From Chryseosolibacter sp964532595 (GTDB taxonomy: Bacteria; Bacteroidota; Bacteroidia; Cytophagales; Cyclobacteriaceae), in assembly GCA_964532595.1 (NCBI GenBank), contig CAZHIQ010000008.1, forward strand, positions 1-64,000: a stretch of 64,000 nucleotides of DNA, in the 5' to 3' direction. Each line of letters begins with the position of its first letter. The stretch's first letter is position 1. Below the pieces are notes generated by a model. That model saw only the letters and a program-made list of their open reading frames with translations. It was not told the DNA's origin and ran no database searches. The position numbers were made by a program, and so were the translations under genes. Below are positions 1-6,411 of the stretch, one piece after another.

Positions 1-18
1 TAGAGGAAAAAAATATAT

Positions 19-94
<76 letters not shown>

Positions 95-99
95 TGAAG

Positions 100-124
100 G
101 GCGACCGTAACGGTCGCCTTTTTC
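100..124 (+). terminator. intrinsic terminator after tRNA-fMet
   Basis: A perfect 8-bp stem (GGCGACCG at 100-107 with CGGTCGCC at 111-118) has a 3-base loop and is followed by five T residues. It ends the tRNA transcript and separates it from der. Confidence 0.85.
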
Positions 125-178
125 ATTTCCCCTTTTTGCCATTGCCCGCTAGTTTAGAGGCGGGAAATTCGACACTGT

Positions 179-1489
179 ATGGCCAATATCGTTGCAATTG
201 TAGGCAGACCCAATGTTGGTAAATCAACCTTGTTTAATCGGTTGATTGAAAAGCGTCAGGCCATTATGGATGACGTTGCCGGCGTGACGCGCGATCGCCA
301 CTACGGTTATGCCGAGTGGGTGGGAAAGTACTTTACCGTTATCGATACGGGCGGGTATGTCACCGGTTCGCCCGACAAGTTTGAGTCGGAGATACGAAAG
401 CAGGTGAAGCTGGCCATTGATGAGGCGACGGCGATCGTTTTTGTAGTAGACTGTCGCGACGGGCTAACGGGATTCGACAAGGACTTCGCCAACGTTCTTC
501 GGGCGTCTGAGAAACCGATATTTATTGCGGCCAATAAAGCCGACACTCCTGACAAAGCAATTCTTGCTGCCGAATTCTACGGAATGGGCCTCGACGCCGA
601 TATCTATCCCATTTCGGCGGAGAACGGAAGTGGAACCGGAGATCTTCTGGATGCTTTGGTCAAAACCTTTCCAACAGAAGGAGTAGAAGATCCTAACGCC
701 GGGATACCGAAGATCACGATTTTGGGACGACCTAATGTCGGTAAGTCGTCCTTCCTAAACGCCTTGCTGGGAACGGAACGCAGCATAGTCACTGACGAAG
801 CAGGAACTACACGTGATGCGATTCACTCGCACTATAAAATGTTCGGCAAGAACTTTATCCTCGTTGACACCGCTGGCGTGCGAAAGAAGGGTAAGGTGCG
901 CGACGACATAGAGTTTTATTCAGTACTCCGATCCCTGCGAGCCCTCGAGGAGTCGGATGTTTGTATCGTTATCATCGATGCAGAACGCGGAATGGAATCA
1001 CAGGATGTCAACCTCGTCAGCCTGGCTTCCCGTCAGGGAAAGGGAATAGTCTTGATGGTCAACAAATGGGATCTTATTGAGAAAGATTCGCGCACTGCTG
1101 ATGCTTATAAGAAGGAGATTTTCGGCAAGCTGGCGCCGATCGATTACCTGCCTGTCCTGTTTACATCCGTGATTCAAAAGCAACGCATCTTCCAGGTTAT
1201 GGAGAAGGCTGTTGAAGTCTACAACAACAAGACGAAGAAAATACCAACCTCGCAGCTTAACGAGACACTCCTGCCTTTGATCGAGCGAAATCCACCGCCA
1301 TCGATGAAGGGAAAACAGGTTAATATAAAGTACATCACGCAGGTGAATGCGCGGTTTCCATCGTTTGCATTCTTCTGTAACCTGCCTCAATACATTGCGC
1401 CATCGTATGAGCGATACCTTGAAAACCGTATCCGTGATCACTTTGACTTCGAAGGAGTGCCCGTGAGGCTTATCTTCCGTAAGAAGTAA
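179..1489 (+). CDS. der: ribosome biogenesis GTPase Der (EngA)
   Basis: Der is a tandem GTPase needed for 50S ribosomal subunit maturation in the cytoplasm. The 436 residues have the family's usual length and layout: a first G domain with P-loop GRPNVGKS at residues 9-16 and DTGG, a second G domain with another GRPNVGKS near residue 183, DTAG and NKWD, and a C-terminal KH-like domain from about residue 350. The basic tail ends in FRKK. The ATG at 179 places the first P-loop at the normal distance from the N-terminus. The gene sits alone between the tRNA terminator and a small lipoprotein gene. A short GC hairpin (CCCGC at 145-149, GCGGG at 160-164) lies just upstream; whether it has a role is unknown. 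Confidence 0.97.
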   Translation: MANIVAIVGRPNVGKSTLFNRLIEKRQAIMDDVAGVTRDRHYGYAEWVGKYFTVIDTGGYVTGSPDKFESEIRKQVKLAIDEATAIVFVVDCRDGLTGFDKDFANVLRASEKPIFIAANKADTPDKAILAAEFYGMGLDADIYPISAENGSGTGDLLDALVKTFPTEGVEDPNAGIPKITILGRPNVGKSSFLNALLGTERSIVTDEAGTTRDAIHSHYKMFGKNFILVDTAGVRKKGKVRDDIEFYSVLRSLRALEESDVCIVIIDAERGMESQDVNLVSLASRQGKGIVLMVNKWDLIEKDSRTADAYKKEIFGKLAPIDYLPVLFTSVIQKQRIFQVMEKAVEVYNNKTKKIPTSQLNETLLPLIERNPPPSMKGKQVNIKYITQVNARFPSFAFFCNLPQYIAPSYERYLENRIRDHFDFEGVPVRLIFRKK

Positions 1490-1530
1490 TATTTTCGTTG
1501 TATCACCGGGCATGTTTTCATCATTCCTTT

Positions 1531-1538
1531 TATATTTG
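1531..1538 (+). promoter_or_regulatory. -7 promoter element (TATATTTG) of the 60-aa lipoprotein gene
   Basis: TATATTTG followed by C is an exact match to the Bacteroidota -7 consensus TAnnTTTG. It lies 23 bases before the ATG at 1562, so the predicted leader is short. A clear -33 TTTG is not visible at the usual spacing. Confidence 0.55.
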
Positions 1539-1561
1539 CTTGGAATCAAAACCTGTAAACT

Positions 1562-1744
1562 ATGAAAAAATTGATCGCATTGCTTATGGTGTGCAGCTTT
1601 GCACTGACTTTCGTCGCATGTGGTGGCGGTAGCTCTCAAAGTGAAGCTGAAACCCAAGAAACCCCTGTGACAGAAGAACCTGCAGCTCCTGTTGAAGAAG
1701 TTCCTGCAGATTCTGTGCAAGCTGATTCAACTGCACAGCAGTAA
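1562..1744 (+). CDS. small acidic lipoprotein (60 aa)
   Basis: I do not recognise a named family. The N-terminus is a lipoprotein signal peptide: MKK, a hydrophobic stretch, and Cys20 in the context FVAC, followed by three glycines. The mature part is only about 40 residues, rich in Glu, Pro, Ala, Ser and Gln, and contains two similar pieces, (V)PADSV and ADST. It has no large hydrophobic or catalytic segment and is probably disordered. The gene is a single-gene transcription unit with its own -7 box at 1531 and a strong terminator at 1769. The Gly-rich stretch after the Cys resembles the lipoprotein export signal region of some Bacteroidota, but it is not strongly acidic. Function is unknown; an abundant envelope lipoprotein is a guess from the gene arrangement. 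Confidence 0.75.
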   Translation: MKKLIALLMVCSFALTFVACGGGSSQSEAETQETPVTEEPAAPVEEVPADSVQADSTAQQ

Positions 1745-1768
1745 TCTTCAGTCAAACAAGATTCAGGA

Positions 1769-1795
1769 AGGCTTTAGGTTACTAAAGCCTTTTTT
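1769..1795 (+). terminator. intrinsic terminator after the small lipoprotein gene
   Basis: A perfect 9-bp stem (AGGCTTTAG at 1769-1777, CTAAAGCCT at 1782-1790) has a 4-base loop and is followed by a run of T. It sits 25 bases after the lipoprotein stop codon. Confidence 0.9.
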
Positions 1796-1804
1796 CATAC
1801 CCCT

Positions 1805-2431
1805 ATGAGCGCAGAGAGGATTAGAAGAATAATGGAGGAGCGCGTTCCGGTGCCGGCGGTCGATTATTGTTATCGCTTGTGGGAGGAGGCGCCGTTCGAT
1901 TTGAAGATTACCAGAACTCGCCAGACAAAGGTGGGCGACTTCACCGCGCGCCGCAGCATGTCGCGACCGCGCATTACACTTAATCACGAGTTAAATCCCT
2001 ATCTCTTCCTTATAACGTATATCCATGAGGTGGCCCACTTACGCGTTTATCTTCGTTATGGTAATCGGGTGGATCCTCACGGCGACGAATGGAAGACACA
2101 GTTCAGATTACTGTTGGAGCCGGTAATGCATCCCGATGTTTTCCCGGACGACATAATGCTCGAGCTCTTGCCTCATATGGAAAACCCGAAGGCCAGTTCG
2201 TTTGCTGATGCCGCGCTGACGCGTGTACTGCGTCAGTATGACGCGGATGCCGATCAGTATGCTACGCTAGCTGATATCCCGGAGGGCAGCGTGTTTCGGT
2301 TTCAGGGGAAGTACTTCAAGAAGGGGAAACTACGACGTACGCGGGTACTGTGTCATGAACTAAAAAGCCGACGCCAATACCTGGTTCCGGCTGATGTGCT
2401 GGTGACAGGAGTGCAGCTCGCATTGCTTTAA
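1805..2431 (+). CDS. SprT-like zinc metalloprotein
   Basis: This is a 208-residue SprT-like domain protein, the family that includes bacterial SprT and the protease domain of eukaryotic Spartan. The motif HEVAH (HExxH) lies at about residues 75-79. A further His in DPHGDEW, about 20 residues on, could supply the third zinc ligand. In Spartan this fold digests DNA-protein crosslinks; the role of bacterial members is not settled. The C-terminal part (PEGSVFRFQGKYFKKGKLRRTR) is basic and looks like a small beta domain. The start codon lies 10 bases after the upstream terminator, so this gene must have a very short leader or depend on read-through. It converges with the murQ operon. Confidence 0.8.
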   Translation: MSAERIRRIMEERVPVPAVDYCYRLWEEAPFDLKITRTRQTKVGDFTARRSMSRPRITLNHELNPYLFLITYIHEVAHLRVYLRYGNRVDPHGDEWKTQFRLLLEPVMHPDVFPDDIMLELLPHMENPKASSFADAALTRVLRQYDADADQYATLADIPEGSVFRFQGKYFKKGKLRRTRVLCHELKSRRQYLVPADVLVTGVQLALL

Positions 2432-2439
2432 CGGATCCC

Positions 2440-3009
2440 TTAGGGGCCTAGTCGACGCTGAATCAATCGATCGACCGCTTCGAAGAAATTCAGGGGGTGC
2501 AGTGTTCGCCACTGAGTGATCTGCAAGGTTCCGCCCATATTAACGTAGTGATCTACGTTATACTTCTTGAGTTCTTCCTGTATGAATTCTGGGAACGAGA
2601 CGGCGGCAATCCAACCGTCTTCAACGTCTTCGAACCATTCTTCGTAGTACGAATCGTCGGAGCCGTGAAAGTTCATTACGTTCTCCCCTATCAGGATATA
2701 CTTATTGATCCCCTCCGCCAGTAGTTGCTCAATAACATTACGCTTTAAATGCATGATATCGTTATTGATCGCGTCGTTCCACTCACCAATAAACTCGATA
2801 ACAGCAAAACCGCGGTCATAGTCGGCGTAAAGAATTTTCAGATAGAGCGTCTCTGACCCAATAAAATCCCAGGCAGGATCGATATAGTATCCGTAGATGG
2901 TTTCGGAATACACATCGTGGTTGTATTCCTTTCCAAAGAACGGAGAGCGGTCGTCAGTAGAGGAATCGTAGTATTTTAACCAGTTGTAGTATGGTTCTAT
3001 CTCATGCAT
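2440..3009 (-). CDS. conserved Bacteroidota protein encoded after murQ
   Basis: This protein of 189 residues is soluble, acidic and rich in Tyr and Trp. I recognise the sequence type (opening MHEIEPYYNW, then ERSPFF-like, YADYD, EFIGEWND, ILIGENVMNFH) as a hypothetical family conserved in Bacteroidota, but I know no function or catalytic motif. The start chosen is the ATG at 3009, which overlaps the last 8 bases of murQ; the longer reading to 3048 would run deeper into murQ and lacks support. The overlap suggests translational coupling and the same operon as the kinase and murQ. Its convergent neighbour ends 8 bases away. Confidence 0.75.
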   Translation of the reverse strand: MHEIEPYYNWLKYYDSSTDDRSPFFGKEYNHDVYSETIYGYYIDPAWDFIGSETLYLKILYADYDRGFAVIEFIGEWNDAINNDIMHLKRNVIEQLLAEGINKYILIGENVMNFHGSDDSYYEEWFEDVEDGWIAAVSFPEFIQEELKKYNVDHYVNMGGTLQITQWRTLHPLNFFEAVDRLIQRRLGP

Positions 3010-3814
3010 TTTTCCTGTGGCTTTCCACAGCCTTGCGCACGGAACCATGTTGTTTCAACAGCTGCTCGGCTTCTTCCATGGAGATAGAAAGTTCTTCCAT
3101 CACCATTCGAGTGCCGCGATCGACCAGTTTGTTATTAGTCAATTGCATATCCACCATCTTATTGCCCTTCACTCTGCCGAGGCGGATCATGACTGTGGTG
3201 GAAATCATGTTGAGAACAAGTTTCTGCGCAGTGCCCGATTTCATTCGGGTACTTCCGGTCACAAATTCCGGACCTACCACGACTTCCACGGGAAAGTCGG
3301 CATGCTTTGCAACCTCGGAGTCAGTATTGCAGACAATGCAGCCGGTTGTAACGCCGTTAGCTCGCGCAGTTTCGAGGCCTCCAGCCACGTAGGGCGTTCT
3401 CCCGCTTGCAGCAATGCCGATGAGTACATCAGCAGCCGAGATGTTGTGTTCAAGTAAATCTTTCCAAGCCTGATCGCGGTCGTCTTCCGCTTTTTCGACC
3501 GCTTTTCGGATCGCCGTGTCTCCACCAGCGATCAAACCAACGACGCGGCCATGAGGCATCCCGTAGGTCGGCGGAATCTCCGAAGCATCAAGGATACCCA
3601 GGCGACCGCTTGTCCCTGCGCCGATGTAGAATAAACGGCCGCCGGTCTGCATGCGCGGAACAATTGCGTCAACCAGTTGCTCGATCTGCGGAATAACTTT
3701 GGCGACGGCGTGCGGAACGGTCTGGTCCTCCTTGTTGATATTCTCCAGCAACTCACGAACAGACATCTGTTCAAGGTCGCTGTAGTGGGAAGGTGATTCG
3801 GTGACGGATGACAT
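3002..3814 (-). CDS. murQ: N-acetylmuramic acid 6-phosphate etherase
   Basis: MurQ cleaves the lactyl ether of MurNAc-6-phosphate to give GlcNAc-6-phosphate and D-lactate, a cytoplasmic step of peptidoglycan recycling. The 270 residues match the short bacterial form (a single SIS fold). Signature pieces include GRLFYIGAGTSGRLGILDASE near residues 61-81, and the later segments GIAASGRTPYV and TRMKSGTAQK that shape the sugar-phosphate site. The gene follows the BadF-type kinase by 11 bases and overlaps the next gene, so the three form an operon read leftward from a promoter near 4712-4740. Confidence 0.95.
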   Translation of the reverse strand: MSSVTESPSHYSDLEQMSVRELLENINKEDQTVPHAVAKVIPQIEQLVDAIVPRMQTGGRLFYIGAGTSGRLGILDASEIPPTYGMPHGRVVGLIAGGDTAIRKAVEKAEDDRDQAWKDLLEHNISAADVLIGIAASGRTPYVAGGLETARANGVTTGCIVCNTDSEVAKHADFPVEVVVGPEFVTGSTRMKSGTAQKLVLNMISTTVMIRLGRVKGNKMVDMQLTNNKLVDRGTRMVMEELSISMEEAEQLLKQHGSVRKAVESHRKNA

Positions 3815-3825
3815 AGATCGCGACG

Positions 3826-4674
3826 CTATTGTTTCTGGGTGTGGTAAAGAGTTAGCCCCGAGATTGGTCCTTCCAGAATATTCTTGACGGTGATTCCTTT
3901 ATCGTTGGCAACCTGGCGAAGAATGTCGCTGAAGTAAAAGGCTATCGACCCGGTAAAGTGCACTTTCAGGTTCTGATAGTTCTCGTATTGCATGACGTTG
4001 TTTTCATAAAACTCAGCAAAGCTGCTGTAAATGAGATTATAGCAATACGGCTCCTTCAAATGTTGAAAGATAAATTTGGCAAAGCTGGCGAGAAAAGCGC
4101 TGGGCTTTTCCTCCTGATAAACCTTTTCGAGAAACTCTTCGCGGGAAAGAGGGAAGCGGGCGTGAAACTGGTTGGCCAGCGTCTCCGGCATTTTCTTCCG
4201 CAGATAGTCAACAAGAAACTTTCGGCCGATATTGGCTCCTGAGCCTTCGTCGGCGAGAATCCATCCCAGGTTCGCTACGTTGTCGGTGATGTTGGTTCCA
4301 TCATAAAGGCAAGAATTGGAGCCAGTGCCCATGATGCACGCGATTCCGGGTTCTTTTCCGCACAATGCGCGAGCAGCGGCAAGTAGGTCCCATCCAATTT
4401 CGATGTGAGCACCGGGAAAGAAGTCGAGAAACGCGTTTCGAATGGTGATTTGATTCTTCTCCGAGGATACGCCAGCGCCATAGAAATACACTTCGCGAAC
4501 TTCGCTGGCGGAAGGAACGACGGGGAATACGGCGTCTTTAACAATGTTCTTAAGGTCATCAACCGGCTGATAGTAGGGGTTGAAGCCCGGAGAACTGGCT
4601 TGCTTGATCTCTCCATTGCTTGACACTATACGCCAGTCCGTTTTGGAGCCTCCGCTGTCGGCTATCAGGATCAT
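3826..4674 (-). CDS. BadF/BadG-type N-acetylhexosamine kinase (GlcNAc or MurNAc kinase)
   Basis: This is an ASKHA-fold sugar kinase of 282 residues in the BadF/BadG/BcrA family that includes N-acetylglucosamine kinases and MurK. The first phosphate loop ADSGGSKTDW is at the N-terminus, a second motif GTGSNSCLYDG lies near residue 115, and an adenosine-site piece HFTGSIAFYF lies near residue 240. The immediate neighbour is murQ, whose substrate is MurNAc-6-phosphate, so the kinase plausibly supplies that substrate, as MurK does for both MurNAc and GlcNAc. No PTS-type MurNAc transporter is seen here. Substrate specificity (GlcNAc, MurNAc or both) cannot be read from the sequence. Confidence 0.85.
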   Translation of the reverse strand: MILIADSGGSKTDWRIVSSNGEIKQASSPGFNPYYQPVDDLKNIVKDAVFPVVPSASEVREVYFYGAGVSSEKNQITIRNAFLDFFPGAHIEIGWDLLAAARALCGKEPGIACIMGTGSNSCLYDGTNITDNVANLGWILADEGSGANIGRKFLVDYLRKKMPETLANQFHARFPLSREEFLEKVYQEEKPSAFLASFAKFIFQHLKEPYCYNLIYSSFAEFYENNVMQYENYQNLKVHFTGSIAFYFSDILRQVANDKGITVKNILEGPISGLTLYHTQKQ

Positions 4675-4711
4675 TTTCGTAATCTTTGATTAATTGAATA
4701 AAAGGGAGATG

Positions 4712-4740
4712 CAAAGCTAAGACTTGGGTGGAATTGTCAA
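4712..4740 (-). promoter_or_regulatory. promoter of the kinase-murQ operon
   Basis: On the minus strand TTGAC (4740-4736) is followed after 16 bases by TAGCTTTG plus C (4719-4712), a good TAnnTTTG -7 box. The ATG of the kinase gene lies about 38 bases downstream at 4674. Confidence 0.6.
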
Positions 4741-4773
4741 AAGAAAGCGGCCCCCCTGCGGGCAAAAATCCCT

Positions 4774-5016
4774 TTAAACCATGAGTCGGCCTACGACTGT
4801 GAATTTGTCGAAAACCTTATCCGTGTGTGGTGCGTCTGCAAGTTCCTCCGTCAGATCCTGACCGGCCCAGTGCTCATAATGCTTTCCCTTCAACCATAGA
4901 CGGGATGGCGTAACATCGTAAACAAGCCCTTTATACGCGACCCATACTTCAGGTTTGTCCTGACCGTTTCGGAGAGCCAGCTGCGACTTGCGGATAAAAG
5001 GTAGATCGACGTTCAC
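4774..5016 (-). CDS. cytochrome b5-like heme/steroid-binding domain protein
   Basis: The 80 residues consist of one small cytochrome b5-like domain. The pattern VAYKGLVYDVTPSRLW, then KHYEHWAGQDLTEEL, then APHTDKV, then VVGRL is that of prokaryotic single-domain members. His residues in KHYEHW and APH are the likely heme ligands. There is no signal peptide or membrane segment, so the protein should be cytoplasmic. The start is a GTG at 5016; no ATG is available upstream of the domain. The gene stands alone and diverges from the M19 dipeptidase gene. A GC-rich hairpin followed by a T/C run (minus strand about 4763-4741) could be its terminator. Partner and function are unknown. Confidence 0.75.
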   Translation of the reverse strand: MNVDLPFIRKSQLALRNGQDKPEVWVAYKGLVYDVTPSRLWLKGKHYEHWAGQDLTEELADAPHTDKVFDKFTVVGRLMV

Positions 5017-5115
5017 CTTGACTGGTGTTTACTGTATATAATGTAACGTTTTGCGCCGGGCATTCGTAATGCCGGGCAAAAATGAATAACTTTTGCCACA
5101 ATTACTGAACTGTCT

Positions 5116-6369
5116 ATGAGGAAGTCTTTTGCCCTGGTTGTTGTCAGCCTGTTTATCCTGATGCGTTGTCAAACGAGCGAAAAGCCACTCGATTTCACTA
5201 CGATTTCTGACGAAGAACGTCAGAGGGTTGCAGATTCGTTGGCCCAGGCCTACATCATTGTTGACGGTCATATTGATCTTCCTTATCGTCTTCAGATCAA
5301 GAATTTTCGCTTCGAAAGAGAGTATCTGGGGATTCCGGTGAGTTCTTCGGAGGGCGACTTCGACTACGAACGCGCGAAAGCGGGTGGGCTGGATGCTCCG
5401 TTTATGTCGATCTATATCCCTTCATCGGAGCAGCTGAAACCTGATATGGGTAAAGCGCTTGCTGACACTCTCATTAATATGGTAGAAGGTATCGTTAACG
5501 CTCACCCGGACAAATTTGCACTTGCAAGAACCCCAGCTGACATCGAGACCAATACCCGCGAAGGGAAAATTTCTTTACCTCTTGGACTAGAGAACGGAGC
5601 GCCTGTGGGCAATGACCTGAGGAATCTTCAGTACTTCTTCGATCGCGGAATTCGGTATATCACCCTCACCCATGCGCGCGACAATCAGATATGTGATTCA
5701 TCATATGATCCGCGAGGTACCTGGAATGGACTCAGTCCGTTCGGAAAAGAAGTTGTTGCCGAGATGAACAAACTCGGCATTATGGTTGATATTTCCCATG
5801 TATCGGACAGCACCTTCTATGATGTCATGGAGGTTTCCACAGCTCCCGTGATTGCTTCTCATTCGTCATGTCGTCACTTCACCCCCGGTTTTGAACGCAA
5901 CATGTCGGATGATATGATTCGCGCTCTTGCAAAAAATGGAGGGGTGATACAAATCAACTTTGGCGCAAACTTCCTCGACTCTGTCGCGCGTCGTAACGAT
6001 CCGTTGCGAGATTCACTCGAGGCCATTCTCGTGTCGAAAAACCTGACTTCGCGTGATCCGGAAGCTCAACCGCTAATTGATCAGTTTGCGAAAGATCACC
6101 GCGAGTTATACTCCGACGTTGAACGCGTAGCCGATCATATTGATCATGTTGTAAAACTTGTGGGTGTAGATCATGTGGGCATTGGCTCGGACTATGACGG
6201 AGTGGGCGATAGCCTCCCCGTGGGGTTGAAAGATGTGTCGGACTATCCAAATCTTATCGCTGAGTTGTTGAAAAGGGGCTATAGCCCGTCCGATATTGAG
6301 AAGATTTGCTACAAGAATGTTTTCCGTGTATGGAACAAAGTGATTGAAGTAGCGGAGACACTTCCCTAG
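5116..6369 (+). CDS. M19 family (renal-type) dipeptidase, probable lipoprotein
   Basis: This is a zinc-dependent membrane dipeptidase of peptidase family M19, with 417 residues. Zinc ligands fit the family: HID (His52, Asp54) in DGHIDLPYR, a bridging Glu in GLENGAPVG, His in DISHVSD and His in SHSSCRHF. The C-terminal GIGSDYDGVG motif is also typical. The N-terminus is a signal sequence that stops at Cys18; the residues before it are L-M-R-C. Arg at -1 is not usual for a lipobox, so lipidation is uncertain, but export to the periplasm or outer membrane is likely. M19 enzymes hydrolyse dipeptides, including those with D-residues, so peptide turnover or scavenging is the probable role. The next gene starts 42 bases downstream. 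Confidence 0.9.
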   Translation: MRKSFALVVVSLFILMRCQTSEKPLDFTTISDEERQRVADSLAQAYIIVDGHIDLPYRLQIKNFRFEREYLGIPVSSSEGDFDYERAKAGGLDAPFMSIYIPSSEQLKPDMGKALADTLINMVEGIVNAHPDKFALARTPADIETNTREGKISLPLGLENGAPVGNDLRNLQYFFDRGIRYITLTHARDNQICDSSYDPRGTWNGLSPFGKEVVAEMNKLGIMVDISHVSDSTFYDVMEVSTAPVIASHSSCRHFTPGFERNMSDDMIRALAKNGGVIQINFGANFLDSVARRNDPLRDSLEAILVSKNLTSRDPEAQPLIDQFAKDHRELYSDVERVADHIDHVVKLVGVDHVGIGSDYDGVGDSLPVGLKDVSDYPNLIAELLKRGYSPSDIEKICYKNVFRVWNKVIEVAETLP

Positions 6370-6411
6370 ACCACCAACACGGCACGTGTTTTTACCAATA
6401 CAAGTGCATTC

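Noticed and set aside
998..1720. A 240-codon minus-strand frame across the der end and the small lipoprotein gene
   Set aside because: It crosses two well-supported plus-strand genes, one with its own promoter and terminator.
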